Both the position numbers and the translations under genes were made by a program. A DNA stretch of 29,759 bases from Elysia marginata. Taxonomy: Eukaryota > Mollusca > Gastropoda > Plakobranchidae. Location of the stretch: positions 118,164 through 147,922 of the forward strand of contig BMAT01001555.1 in the NCBI GenBank assembly GCA_019649035.1, given 5' to 3'. This document shows positions 10,101-20,108 of this stretch, in pieces; within the stretch, counting starts at the first letter, position 1; each line of letters begins with the position of its first letter. Below the pieces are notes generated by a model. It saw only the letters and a list, made by a program, of their open reading frames with translations. It did not search any database and was not told where the DNA came from.

Positions 10101-13100
10101 TTACGAATATGTAAGTTTTTATTGAAGTTCATTTCCTGGAAACGAAAAATAGGCTATGTAAGAACAGGTAAAAACTCCAGATTCAGCGCTTTGTCAAGGC
10201 TGTCTGCCATGCACAAATAGGGAGTTTGTGGTACCTACTTCAAGTTTTTAAGTTCAACAATTCAATAATCTAGGTCTAGATACGAATTACGCACTGGGGA
10301 AGAGAAGCTGCGGCCTCAAAATCACAGAGCTCTACAAACTGGCCGCACTTGCTCACTCTGCTTTAGCTGGAGTTTCATAAAGGGAAATTTTACACAGTTG
10401 AAAGATCCTTGACCTCCTGAATAATAGCTACTTTACCGATAGACTTGTACTTGTAGAACTATGCGGCACACACTAGGAAAATGAATTTACTCAGATGCTC
10501 AGGGGGGCCTCTAAAGTAATCAAAATCAGAGTTCTACGAGGCTGTGGTTAGGTGTGGCTGAAGCTTGGTCTGTCTACTCTATATCTCAATTTGATGGGAC
10601 GGCCGACAACTTGTAGGTTAAGGACTGTAAATGTTCAGATATAAAAGGAGGCACTACTACTTTTAGAGCTATACCACTTTCAATGCCTATTTTATCTGTC
10701 CTGCACTGCAAATGCTTGCAACATAATATGATAGTTGAGTTTAAGCTTCTTAAAAAAACCAACCCACTAAATCCTGAAGAAAGGCAAGCAAACATAATTT
10801 AATTTTTTTTTATTGGTTTACTTTTTATTTATACCCTTTTCAGATGTGACACATAATGGATTCCATGGATCTGACAGCCCAGCATCTGCGGCCCGTGAGA
10901 TTGAATTCTTCTTCCCTAGTAGTGGCCGCTATATGTTGCCGAACTGTGTGTGTGGAACAGGGTCGACTTGCTGCATCATTAAACCTCATGCTATTAAAGC
11001 AGGTGTGTAGGGCTGATAATAGGATAAATACTCATCCTCAAAACTTGGTCAAAATTGTTTGCTTCCAACTTGAAGACTTTGCGTCAATCCATAATTACAC
11101 AAAAAAAGGATTAGCTCAAGCCATAGTTACCATGTTAGTTCTACATAGATAAGGCTACTGTAACACTTAACTTTTTAGTTTTCCAGAAAAATCCATTATC
11201 AAATTACAAATTGCACAGAACATTACAGTCAGTTTGCTTGAAAGGTATTGTGTTTGTGATGACTATGGGTCCAATACTCTGCCAAGGCCAGGTCTTACCA
11301 AAGCAAATCAGGTGCAGAATAAAAAAAAAATCAGCTATAAAATAAAAGCCACCTAAAGCAAGTTGGCTTTAAAGAGGATATACTGACTAGTCCAGTTAGA
11401 CTATATTGAACCCCATAAGAACAAAATATAATTTGTAATTATCCTAATTTCAACTGATTTGGATGTTTAATAAAAGAGAAATACGATCGTTAATAAAAAT
11501 ATAGATATTGTTTGTTAAACAAGTATTTGAATTATCTATGAATCGAGTTATCTTGTCTCAAACCCAGCGCTTTCTGTTAACAGGATTGAGTTTGGTGCCC
11601 TAGTCTACACTAAACGCATCCAGATCAAGGGTTAGTTTTATCGCTGATGAAATGTTGAAAGCACATGGCACAATTTTTGTTTGTGTGAACAGATTTATCT
11701 TGGCCATGGGTTTTTTTGTGCTGAAGAGGAAGTCTCATAGCATAATAATAATGATGATGATAATTTATGAATTAGACAATTGTTTTGTTTTAAGCCTACA
11801 TTTTTTTTTTGCAAAATGCTGCAGATTCGGAGAGTAGTTAAAAAGGGACAATTTTATATTGAAAAGTAGCATAATTCACTCTTCCACGGACATGCAACAA
11901 AATCTGAAAATTTTGTGGGTAATTCATAGAGATATATCAATTTTCTCATTTTTACAAAAAATTAAAGCGTCTCTTAGTCGTTAAGCAGGACACTGCGATT
12001 GTCTCACTCTTCAGCCAGAATGCCAGGGCAGATGATCTCAGATCTAGGTAGATTGTGACCTCTAATTTTGATGAGTCCATATTGTGGCCCATATTGTTGT
12101 TTAGCAATCAAAATTCAATCTGGGAAAGGTCGTTTCCGACTGGGAATACGCTCCAAGCTCTAGATTCAAAGCCTAACCATTATTAAATTTTTAGTCTAAT
12201 CTTCCCTCACAAGCCAGTCACAACTGCCATCACTCCTTCAGATTGTCTAAATCATTAGGGCACTGTTGACTCAGTCGGTAAGAGCATCATGCAAATAATG
12301 TGAAAGTCGAGATGTACAAATGTGAGGGGTTGTATCCCCACAATTGCCAACTTTAAAAAAAATTCCCCAAGACAAGCGCTGGCTTTTTTGAAAATCAAAT
12401 AGACTTGGTTATATAGTTCAATGTATTTTTTATTAACGGCATATTATCTTCTTTATTTATGCGAACAATATGGGCAGTATGGGGACTTTTGAGTGGGGTT
12501 GGCGACTCTTATCAGGATGTTTTTTCCACAATCAGTCTTGATCAATCAGATGTCATGTCTCCACCTTTACTTAAACCAATTATGTTATCTTTGCTTAAAC
12601 CCGAGAAATTTGCAAGTATTTTACAAGAAGTAATAATAAGAACAAAAATGACGTAAATCATTTATAACTTGCCCTATCCCAAAATACAACTGGTGTCTTT
12701 TCATTTCAATCATTTACTTTCACATCGTTTCTTGGTAGGTCTACTATTCAAATCAGGAGCTGTATTGGATTTTTATTTGCTTTTTCAACCTTTGATAGAT
12801 ACTTCACTTGCTTTGAAACGGGCAGACACATTATTTTTTGACTCTCTTCTTTTTACTTCCAAACACAGTTTTCAAAATTATATCTAACTTGTGTTGTTTT
12901 CTCTCTTCTATGCTCTTGAAGGCATCGCAGGCAAAATCATCAATGCCATAAGTGAGGCTGGCTTCAAAATCAACACCATAGAGCAGTTTGATCTTGAGAA
13001 AGCCAATGTGGAGGAATTTTACGAGGTGAGTGTTCCAAGTGTCAAAGAAAAAATTCATTGCAGGCAGGATGAAGGGAGGTGTGAAACCTGAGGAGGAAAC

Positions 13101-16100
13101 TAAAGAAGGCTCTGGATCTAGAAAAAAAAATTGTTTGGATTTTTAAAACTTTTTTATCTTTGGAAGCTCAAAGAAATGCGTTGTGCAAGTTACTAAATTA
13201 TGCTGTCCACCCAAGAAAACGGGATCGCAATTTGTGGCTGATTTTGTAGCTTTAGGCCATATCGTGAAAAACGGCAAATTTAGTTGATACTGCAATTTTT
13301 TTGCAGCTTTCATGGAAATAATTTCAACTTTTGTGAAAATCTGGTTATTTTGGTAAAAGTTTGCATCGAAAATCATAAAAAGCAATTGACAAAACTACTG
13401 AAGGAAAATACTGACAGATTATGCAGTATTTTTCTTCTGTTGTTTTGTCTATTGCTTCTAATTGATACATGAAGTAATCCAATGTCTTTGTATTTGAACT
13501 TATCAGTGAAAAAACTTTGGTTCTTTTGGATATTGCTGATGTCCCTAGCAGCACAAATAATGAAATATATCAATAATGACCTGTACATACTACAATTGTT
13601 AATAGCTTAATCTCTGCTTATTTTTTTGTTATTTCAAGGTTACTGTTATGCCGTAAATTTTTGCAACTTTTGCCATTTCCTGTTGCAACTTTTGCCATTT
13701 TCAATCACAATTTTCCTCCGGGACAAATTATGCTGTTGGGTATGTAAATTGTTACATTTTTCAAATTTGGACAGATCACAGGACAAATTCTCAGCCAGCA
13801 AATTTCATTTAGATCACAAAATGAAGTTATTTTTCTTGATTAAATATATACAAATTTTCTCCCATGTGTTGTGTCCAGGTGTACAAGGGTGTGTTGCACG
13901 AGTACCCAGGCATGGTGAATGAGCTTTGCTCTGGCCCTGTCATCGCCATGGAGGTTTCTAGCCGTGACGGTGCTGCAAATGTTGCTGAGGCCTTCCGTGA
14001 GACTTGTGGACCGATGGATCCGGTTCGTGCCACTTTTTATTTGCATGTCAAACACAAGAAAGCATTTTTTTAAATTACACTTCATTAAACAAGTTTTCAC
14101 ATACTTTTTTGACTCTCCACCTAGGTCACTCATATTAAGGCCTAGAATTCTGTGAACATAGTACAAATGATTTGTAAAGATTTCAACCATAAACTTGAAG
14201 CAATGCAGATAGAGGTATTACCGCATATTACTATTTCATTAGTGTGTGTAGGTAAAATGCATTTGTATAAACTGTTAATAATTTAACTCCATTTACTTCA
14301 AACTCTTTATACACAAATTTCTGCTTTTCACCAAAATTTGAAAAAAAGAAAATTACAGTGGAATTCGCGATAAGTCAACTCGCTTGAAGTCAACTCTCGG
14401 TTAAAGTCAACACCTCGCAACGGTCCCGTTTTTTTCCTTCTTTATTAAAGTAAAGTTTATTTCGCATTAAGTCAACAGCTTCGGACCTATTTTCGCTTAA
14501 AGTCAACACCTCGTGGTCAAATTGAAAGATAAAGAGAGACCCCAGATGGGTCTTGATAGAGACAAAGAGAAATAGCGGAGGTGGGTGGGTGGGCGCTCTT
14601 TGTTTCCAATCATGATTCAAGACACAGCGTGCAGAGCTTGTTCGCCTGCCTGGGCTTGACTCTGGTTGTGACAAAACACACTTTGTTTGCACCATGTCTG
14701 GCGCGTGTCTACAATCTGCCAGATTACCCATTAGATCAAACACAGCTTGACCAAAGTCTACCTGGAATGAACTGACCCGTCGCGTGGCTGTTAGACTTCT
14801 CGACGCCCCTCCCAAGCATCTTGCTAAACGTCGCCTAAGCACAGAGCAAACATTTATCGATTACCTGTGTGCTTATTCATTCATAACGCCTGAGTGATGC
14901 GCTTTCCCTATGTCTAGACCGCAAATAACATGCCGTCAACACTTGATATTGACAGTCATTCGAGGATTTTTTTCCCGATTAGGCGGAGAAAATTTCCCGA
15001 TTTCACGATGACTTTAGATAGAAAAAATTCTGTTCCCTGGGATTTTTCCCGATTTCGCGTTTCCCGATTTCGCGGGTCCGACTGTATTGCAATATGTTGC
15101 AACCCCCCCTCCCCATGACAATGGATAAAGTCAACCTCGCTTAAAGTCAACACTTTTTTTCGGTCCCGAGTGTTAACTTTATCCGGATTCCACTGTATTG
15201 AATTTATCTTAGTTCCCAACATTTTCTTTCTCTTGCCTCTGTAATTAAGTGACATACTTTTACAAGGGCTATAGAGAGGAACTTTAAAACTGAGGCAACG
15301 TCATAACTGCAGTACACACTTTTGATGTGAAACGTTAGGCAACAAGGGTTGATGATGCACAAGCTGAAATTTTGAAACATTGACTTATGAATGTTTTATT
15401 TTATAAAACTATTTTTTGCCCTTAAACAGGTTGAAAAATCATATCTTTAGGTTTATCTTTACTTTCAGTTATTGTTTTTTAAAGACAATAAAATAGTCAA
15501 ATATATATGTATGGCAAATAATTAGAATTATAGGGCTCTCACTCAAAATTACACGTTGTCTGATTCACGCTGGTTGCTTCACTAAGTAGCCTATATCTAG
15601 ATACTAAGATAGAGGTGCCAGTGGTGCAAGCTAAAAGTTTCTAGATATCTAGAGAGACATGAATAAAAACCTTTTTTCTCTGATAATAGCCTGAGGCGTA
15701 TCAAGTGCACTCCCTAATATATTTAGTAAATTTCCTCTTGATAAAAACAGGTTTGACTTTGAGCAAGTGACCTAAATTTGTCCTAACAGAATTCTACCAA
15801 TAGCCCTCTACACTTGATTGTTTTGAATGATGTCAACCTGTAAAGTGAACTTTACCAAGTACAGTTGGACCCGCTTAATCGGGAAATTTCGGGAGAAGTC
15901 ATCTATTCCCGATTATCCGGGTTTTCCCAATTTTCCGGGTCTTTGCATTTTTTACTAAAAATTAGACCTCTCGTGGAAATAAATGTAAAACTCAGGCAGA
16001 GAGAGAGAGAGAAAGAGAACAGAGAGAGACAGACAGTAAGAGAGAGAGAGGGAAGGAAGAGATTGAGACCTAGTCAGAGAGAGAGAAGTTAAAAGACGGA

Positions 16101-18613
16101 GGAGAGAAGGAAGAGTGGNNNNNNNNNNNNNNNNNNNNNNNNNNNNNNNNNNNNNNNNNNNNNNNNNNNNNNNNNNNNNNNNNNNNNNNNNNNNNNNNNN
16201 NNNNNNNNNNNNNNNNNNNNNNNNNNNNNNNNNNNNNNNNNNNNNNNNNNNNNNNNNNNNNNNNNNNNNNNNNNNNNNNNNNNNNNNNNNNNNNNNAGCA
16301 TCTTGCTAAACGTTGCCTAAGCACAGAGCAAACATTTATCGATGACCTGTGTGCTAATTGATTCATAACGCCTGAGTGATGCGCTTTCCCTAGATGTCTA
16401 ATGACATGCCGTCAACACTCGATATTAATAGTCATTTACGGATTTTTTTCCCGATTAGGCGGGTAAAATTTCCCGATTTCACGATGACTTTAGATAGGAA
16501 AAACTCCGTTCCCTGGGATTTTTCCCGATTTCGCGTTTCCCGATTTCGCGGGTCTGACTGTATCTGGAATAGAACTTCACAGTGTTTGTTGTCTCGACTT
16601 TGTTGTCGCTTGTACTGCATTTGTTTTGGTTTTTTTTTTTTTATTTCATATCAGTCTGATGATTTTTTTATTATTTTCTTTTACATGTACCATTTAAACG
16701 TCCTGTTAAAAGTAGTAAGTAGCAAAAAGGGCCTATAACAGTTAACTGTATACTTTTGCTTAAAGCCAATTCTTTTCGTCAGTCCCATCATTTATTTCTC
16801 CATATTTTTGTAATGGCCAAAATCATTTTTCGCTAAAAGTCAACACATTTTTTGGTCTTAACGTAATGACTTTAACTCTACAGTGGACCTCATAAATTGT
16901 TTAAGAACCTTGGACTCAATGAACACTTGCATTCAACTAACTGAAATGAAGTCCAGGTTTTTTCTCTTTTCTAAACTTTAGTTTACAAATTTCCTTGTAT
17001 AGAAAGTACTAAGCTTAAACTTGTCTCCTTTTCTTCAACTAGAATGCAAACTGAAACTAATGGTTGGTCTTATTTTTTTTTTTAATTTAGCCTTTTTCTC
17101 TGGTTTGTTCGTTTTGGCAGTGATACAGCTATTAGTATTACAGTATCAAAGACAGAAATAGTGATTGCAAAGCTTTGGAAGAAAAACTGGCTGGAGTTGC
17201 AAAAACTTGCAGCACTTTGTGTGTTCTATTCTTTTTAGTTTTAAATAAGGTTTCCAGGTTAACAGACAGAGTAGAACTTTCTTCTTTAGTTCAATTTGGG
17301 TTGCAATTGTTAAAGAGACCTTGCTTTTAACGAACTTTGGCTGAAACAAACTTTTCTTGTTTTCCCCCAAAGTTTATTGGATCCAAGGTAGGTCCACTGT
17401 GTTTATCAACATTACATTCAACACAGTGCAGGCACTGTAATTTACACTAACCCCAACATTCCTTCTTGTCGTCATCCCTCCCCACACTCCTTATACCAGG
17501 AGATTGCCAGACACCTGAGGCCACGCACACTGAGAGCCTTGTTTGGTTTGACCAAAGTCCAGAATGCCGTGCACTGTACAGACCTGCCCGAAGATGCACC
17601 GTTAGAGGTGAGTGTCATCTGAAGCTGCTCTTTAGATAGACAGGGTGCTATTTTTACAATATTTTATTATTAATGGTTTGTTTGGACCAATTTCTTTTAT
17701 GTAGGTACCTTCTTGTGTTTCTGTTGATTTTTGCCGAGTCCATGTAATGCGAACTTGGATAATTTGAATATGTTTTTAATTTGAACTGTATATGCGTTTT
17801 GTATCTTACTTGTCTTACAGGTATTTATAATATGTACTGATAAGTGAAAAAATAAGGATAATTTTGAACTGATGGAAATAAAGTTTAACTTTCAATTTAC
17901 CAGTATATCTTATAAAAAAGAAATTATACAAGTATTTGAGTTATCTGGAATTGACTGTACCTTTTTTTTTGGTCAAATTTTGTTCCAACCTTAATATAGT
18001 CGAAATATTTGGACCTTCAGGAAAGATTTATGCACTTAGATTACCCTCTTTCCCAGTTGAATCAAAATTTAGCATTTGTCTTGTGATAACTTGCAACCAC
18101 TTTAAACGAGTCAAATTCTGTGTTTAATTGTTTTTTTACCTTAGAAAATGTTGATGTTTTGAATGATGCGTTTCTCTGAGCTTCCATATATGTCAAAAAA
18201 TTGCATGAAATTATGAAAATCTTGTGGAAAGGTGATGCAACTTTCTTTGACTTTATTATGAAAAGAAAAATGCGAGAAAAAAAAAATCTTATTTGAAAGG
18301 GCAATTTCTCAAAATATAAAATTTGGGACATCTAACTGATTTGGACTGGTGCTAAGACATTAAGCTCTTTGATCACCAATTGAATTTTATGTTCAAAACA
18401 GTTGCTGTTCTAGTTCTAGTAAAATCAGCACCCCAGTTTTTGTGCACTGTAAGCCGGTTTTCTTAACAGTCTGAGTGGTCTAATGCAGAACTAGTATTTT
18501 ATTTCTTTGATATTATTTGACTTGAGAGTTCTTCATGAAAAATATCCTAACTGACAATATGTTTTACATTCTCGTTTCAGGTTGAATATTTTTTCAAAAT
18601 TCTGGACAGATAA
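4005..18613 (+). CDS. NME7: NME7: DM10 domain plus tandem nucleoside diphosphate kinase domains (spliced, 9 exons seen)
   Basis: Joining 4005-4109, 5271-5440, 5840-6001, 6630-6784, 10844-11002, 12922-13025, 13879-14022, 17500-17607 and 18581-18613 gives 1140 nt: 379 codons plus TAA. Every junction is GT-AG and every phase matches. From the first exon, the DM10 domain is residues 1-91. NDK domain A runs from about 92 ([10 protein letters not shown]), with its active-site segment HNGFHGSDS and catalytic-position His205. NDK domain B runs from about 238 (CCIIKPHA), with NAVHCTD and His358. Asn202 and Asn355, three residues before each His, match the conserved NDK Asn. The length fits human NME7 (376 residues). 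Known NME7 roles are in the gamma-tubulin ring complex and as an inner protein of ciliary doublet microtubules; kinase activity is attributed mainly to domain A. No frameshift or stop is seen. Only the start codon is unplaced. Confidence 0.95.
4284..5136 (+). mobile_element. 5'-truncated RTE/BovB-like non-LTR retrotransposon tail inside an NME7 intron
   Basis: A 239-codon open frame encodes the end of a reverse transcriptase and the C-terminal region typical of RTE-clade elements: a KKTKVM motif, a [10 protein letters not shown] segment, [38 protein letters not shown], and a basic [11 protein letters not shown] run. A TGA at 5001-5003 falls where the family has Trp (the RW of RMRWLD-type sequences). 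The same frame then stays open for 39 more codons (DWLG, then [12 protein letters not shown]) to TGA at 5121. The end is a short AAGAAGAAG run, as in RTE 3' tails. The endonuclease and most of the reverse transcriptase are missing, so the copy is dead. Its 5' boundary is uncertain and family-like sequence is clear only from about 4419. It lies in the same direction as NME7, in the intron 4110-5270. Confidence 0.85.
5271..5440 (+). CDS. NME7: NME7 exon: rest of DM10 domain
   Basis: Begins after ttctttgcag and ends at a gtatgt donor with two bases of a Lys codon. It encodes [13 protein letters not shown], then [20 protein letters not shown] and [11 protein letters not shown]. The LxDLYIG and D(F/Y)GD pattern is diagnostic of DM10 in NME7. 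Confidence 0.93.
5840..6001 (+). CDS. NME7: NME7 exon: N-terminal part of NDK domain A
   Basis: The acceptor is ttgacag and the donor is gtacaa. It completes a Lys codon, then reads [20 protein letters not shown] and on to [14 protein letters not shown] is the conserved first strand of NDK folds, and F-Y-EEH-x(3)-FL corresponds to the FYxxHxxxPFF element. Confidence 0.93.
6630..6784 (+). CDS. NME7: NME7 exon: central part of NDK domain A
   Basis: The acceptor is actctgcag and the donor is gtgatg. It encodes [20 protein letters not shown], then [18 protein letters not shown], then [10 protein letters not shown](V/I)VA, the LIGPTDP turn and the LRxxFG segment bearing an active-site Arg are hallmark NDK motifs. 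Confidence 0.93.
8138..8460. repeat. Two-unit tandem repeat, period about 173 bp
   Basis: Both units open with CATAACTCA (8138 and 8311). They share TTTTTAAGATA, then CTGAAA.TTTTCACACAATA.GTATTTT, an AAATCT block, a TTAAAAAATTATG-like block and AATTAAAA.TTACATT. The copies differ at many positions, so the duplication is old. An array of similar general form lies at 22366-22690. Confidence 0.7.
8674..8880 (+). pseudogene. Short coding-like fragment of unknown origin
   Basis: Sixty-eight open codons follow a TGA and end at TAG. The reading includes [20 protein letters not shown] and [13 protein letters not shown], with a Lys/Asn-rich tail (NKKNNKRC) and a final FKKD. The composition looks protein-like rather than random AT-rich DNA, but there is no good ATG and no partner exon. 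A relic of a transposon or of an inserted gene piece is most likely. I do not recognise the family. Confidence 0.35.
9499..9636. repeat. Minisatellite, about 32-bp unit, four copies, AGATCTAGATCT core
   Basis: Copies start at 9499, 9540, 9572 and 9604. Each runs TAGA(T/C)CTA(G/A)ATC, then (T/C)A(A/G)AAACA, then a CCGCTG(G/A)GTCC-type end. The first copy is about 9 bp longer. Alternate copies end CCC and CCA, suggesting that a two-unit block was duplicated. Confidence 0.85.
10844..11002 (+). CDS. NME7: NME7 exon: catalytic-His segment of domain A and start of domain B
   Basis: The acceptor is cccttttcag and the donor is gtgtgt. It encodes [20 protein letters not shown], then EFFFPSSG, a short Cys-containing linker, and [17 protein letters not shown] carries the active-site His of domain A and CIIKPHA opens domain B, so this exon spans the domain junction. 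Confidence 0.94.
11868..12625 (+). repeat. Dispersed repeat, copy 1, interrupted by a SINE
   Basis: Two blocks (about 11868-12110 and 12449-12625) match a single continuous stretch at 24370-24780 in the same orientation. The best segment is 28 identical bases (11903-11930 and 24403-24430). The second block shares GCAGTATG, CGACTCT, CAATC.GATGTCA and CACCTTTAC with the other copy. No terminal repeats, tail or recognisable protein were found, so its class is unknown. Confidence 0.75.
12110..12448 (+). mobile_element. Degenerate tRNA-derived SINE inserted in the dispersed repeat
   Basis: This 339-bp segment is absent from the other copy of the host repeat, so it is an insertion. Its middle (about 12258-12351) looks tRNA-like: GGGCACTGTTGACTCAGTCG then GTAAGAGCATCA resembles a tRNA 5' half with an A box near 12266-12278. 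GGTTGTATCCC (12328-12338) resembles a B box, one or two bases off GGTTCGANTCC. The rest would be the SINE body and tail. No clear target duplication is readable. Confidence 0.6.
12922..13025 (+). CDS. NME7: NME7 exon: N-terminal part of NDK domain B
   Basis: The acceptor is ctcttgaag, with a weaker pyrimidine tract than the others, and the donor is the consensus gtgagt. It encodes [20 protein letters not shown], then [20 protein letters not shown] matches NME7 domain B almost exactly. Confidence 0.93.
13661..13700. repeat. 18-bp perfect direct repeat, 22-bp period
   Basis: TTGCAACTTTTGCCATTT occurs at 13661-13678 and again at 13683-13700, inside the intron 13026-13878. Confidence 0.9.
13879..14022 (+). 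CDS. NME7: NME7 exon: central part of NDK domain B
   Basis: The acceptor is gtgtccag and the donor is the weak gttcgt. Forty-eight codons in phase 0 encode [20 protein letters not shown], then [11 protein letters not shown] and [10 protein letters not shown]. The break after CGPxDP and the resumption with EIARHL are as in NME7. Confidence 0.94.
14356..15195. mobile_element. Family A pogo/Tigger-like miniature element, chimeric copy
   Basis: TA precedes CAGTGGAATTCGCG at 14356, and CGGATTCCACTG at 15195 is followed by TA: terminal inverted repeats with a TA target duplication. AAGTCAAC motifs recur near the left end at 14372, 14387 and 14404. The left ~300 bp and the right ~110 bp match the family A copy at 21158-21840 in reverse orientation. 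The middle does not match; it holds the right half of a family B element (14815-15084). No transposase is present. Confidence 0.8.
14815..15084. mobile_element. Right half of a family B element nested inside family A
   Basis: This stretch aligns over its length with 16297-16560, from AGCATCTTGCTAAACG to the CCCGATTTCGCGGGTC.GACTG terminus followed by TA. The TA is the same TA that family A copy 2 has before TTGCAATATG. So B's right end sits exactly at a TA of A, but B's left end is missing, implying a later deletion or recombination. Confidence 0.75.
15996..16118. repeat. AG-rich low-complexity tract bordering the gap
   Basis: Runs of AG with AGAC and GGAAG interruptions on the + strand lead straight into the Ns. 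The low complexity probably caused the gap. Confidence 0.85.
16119..16296. other. Assembly gap (178 N)
   Basis: Unknown bases. Open frames drawn across them are artefacts. The gap lies within the family B element, so its internal part cannot be read. Confidence 1.
16739..16874. mobile_element. Old relic related to family A
   Basis: It opens CAGTTAACTG, contains TTTGCTTAAAGCC, and ends TCGCTAAAAGTCAACACATT, then TTTTGGTCTTAACG and GACTTTA. The end resembles the family A right end (CGCTTAAAGTCAACAC, then CGGTCC and TTAACTTTA). The right terminus appears lost where the next element starts at 16881. Confidence 0.4.
16881..17399. mobile_element. Family E pogo/Tigger-like miniature element
   Basis: CAGTGGACCT (16881-16890, preceded by TA) and AGGTCCACTG (17390-17399, followed by TG) form a perfect 10-bp terminal inverted repeat over 519 bp. 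GAAC motifs repeat 16 bp apart at the left end (16905, 16921), and ACRAACTTT repeats 16 bp apart at the right end (17330, 17346). No transposase is present. It lies in the NME7 intron 14023-17499, right after the nest of families A and B. Confidence 0.75.
17500..17607 (+). CDS. NME7: NME7 exon: catalytic-His segment of NDK domain B
   Basis: The acceptor is cttataccag and the donor is gtgagt. It encodes [16 protein letters not shown], then [27 protein letters not shown] carries the active-site-position His of domain B, and LPED...LE is the domain B ending seen in NME7. Confidence 0.95.
17741..17957. mobile_element. Family D pogo-like miniature element, copy 1
   Basis: The right end TTATCTGGAATTGACTG is followed by TA. 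The left end CATGTAATGCGAACTTGGAT is a decayed counterpart. GGATAATTTGAA and TTTGAAC occur 17 bp apart near the left end (17763, 17780). The interior motif TACTGATAAGT is shared with copies at 20152 and 25637. It lies in the last NME7 intron. Confidence 0.6.
18581..18613 (+). CDS. NME7: NME7 terminal coding exon
   Basis: Follows ctcgtttcag. Ten codons, [10 protein letters not shown], then TAA. The VxYFFKILD ending is the usual NME7 C-terminus, so the gene is complete at its 3' end. Confidence 0.95.
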   Translation, partial: VEYFFKILDR

Positions 18614-19120
18614 ATCAGGACATTATCCCTAGATCAAGAAGCACAATATATGTTTTGTCACCCATAACAATTTTGGATTCTACCCGTACTTATACCATGT
18701 CAGGCTCAGCTGCTTACAAGTTACATGTCTCTAGCTGTTCACTGATTGTATCATATTTGGAAAATAAGTGAATGCATAACTTTAGTGTATATATATTTGA
18801 ATAGAATCAAAATCTTTATCTGGTTAGGGAAAAAGAAGACCAGAAAAAATTATTTCTTTTGGTGCCGTTAACTTACATGAAATGCAAAAGATGCCTTTTG
18901 AAAGTGAAATAGTTTTGAATATAATCTAAATTGAAGCTATTTGTGTCAAGTCTATTTCAAGCATACATTACAAAATGCTGTGATATATAAGATTTGATGA
19001 GTTACTGATGATAACCCATGTTTATGATTTCATTTAAGAAATTGTCATTTTGTGTTACTTGTGGGATATTAACAAACGTTTGTATTATAGTTTTATAATA
19101 AAAAAATTATCTCTTAAAAG
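18614..19120 (+). terminator. NME7: NME7 3' UTR with likely polyadenylation signal
   Basis: After the stop codon there is about 480 bp of AT-rich sequence. AATAAA at 19097-19102 is followed within 20-30 bp by a T-rich stretch with TTTTGTTTTTA, a plausible cleavage and polyadenylation site. Confidence 0.55.
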
Positions 19121-19316
19121 TTTTCTTACTTTTGTTTTTACACCATTGAACTCCATCCTGCTCAATGCCACCATTAAACTTAGTGTATCATTATTATAAA
19201 TCATTTAAATCTTTGAGTGACCCTAAGCATGGTAACTTTGAAACCAGTAGGCTTATAAGTCATGATGGGCGCTGGCAATGTGTAGCCAGCCATTAAATAC
19301 ACAACACTTTCCTATA

Positions 19317-19474
19317 TAGTGGAATCTGTTTAAAATAAACTTTTGGTTAAGATAAACTTGATTGTTGGCCCCTCATCTTTTTTTCCTTTATAATGTTACT
19401 GCTTATTATAAATTTTAGATAAAATAAACTTTTTATTCCGGCCCAGAGGAGTTTATCTTAGCAGCACTCCACTG
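19317..19474. mobile_element. Family C pogo-like miniature element (158 bp)
   Basis: TA precedes TAGTGGAATCTG and GCAGCACTCCACTG is followed by TA. TTAA(A/G)ATAAAC units lie 17 bp apart at 19330 and 19347, and GTTTATCTTA is in inverse orientation near the right end. The interior GTTGGCCCC and TTCCGGCCC also suggest a palindromic design. Confidence 0.7.
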
Positions 19475-20105
19475 TACTAAGATCCGCAAGATTATAAATG
19501 GTTAAAAGAGCAAGACTGTGACAATAAATGTTTACTATGTTTTAACAGCATGTTGCGATAAAAAGAGCACTGCAGATAAAATAAAGAACATACCAGAAAA
19601 ACAGGCTAAGAAAGATACCCATGATAAGTTTCAGTTTGCCTTTTTGGTACTTTGAAAAGAAGCTTTGTCTGGAATTAAGTCTGTTCTACAGAAGAAAAGC
19701 TAAAAAGGTTAAAGAAAAAAAAAATCAATTCCTTGAATGCAGGGGGTTCATCTAAGGTTGTTGGATAGGTCCATTGTAGTCTTCATTTGTCTTTCTTTAC
19801 TTTGAAGCTCAAGTCAAACAACGAAAAGATTCAATTTTTTTTACCTTTTATTATAAAGAATTTGGATGAAAGATGCTGTCAGTGTTATGACATTTATATC
19901 ACAAAAGCTGCATCTATGTACATTGTCCTGCTGTAAAAAAAAACAACAAAAAACAAAAAAAACCCTACCAAAATTAAGACAAGTGGTTTTCTTTTTTTTG
20001 TATAGGGTCAAACAACAAAATGATTTAATGTTTGTAATTTTAAGTCATTTTTAAATGAAGAGTACTGATGAAAGACAAGTCATACTGCGTTTATCACAAA
20101 AGCTG

Positions 20106-20108
<3 letters not shown>

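Larger units (their letters stand above)
6785..10843 (+). other. NME7 intron of about 4.1 kb
   Basis: The longest confirmed intron of the gene. It holds a two-unit tandem repeat (8138-8460), a short coding-like fragment (8674-8880) and a 32-bp minisatellite (9499-9636). Nothing recognisable was seen at 6785-8137, nor at 9640-10840 apart from a somewhat more GC- and CpG-rich composition around 9450-10130. Confidence 0.85.
15862..16560. mobile_element. Family B pogo/Tigger-like miniature element, broken by an assembly gap
   Basis: Begins TA then CAGTTGGACCCGCTTAATCG; ends CGATTTCGCGGGTCTGACTG then TA. CCCGATT recurs many times near the ends, including two perfect 15-bp units at 16521-16535 and 16536-16550. 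The interior is an AG-rich tract and 178 unknown bases. No transposase frame is visible. Confidence 0.78.

Noticed and set aside
14390-14842. 150-codon frame on the - strand
   Set aside because: It lies entirely in the family A/B chimeric element and reads through terminal repeats and low-complexity sequence; it has no transposase motif and is absent from the other family A copy.
16070-16366. Open frames spanning the N block
   Set aside because: They consist mostly of unknown residues; the apparent openness is an artefact of the gap.
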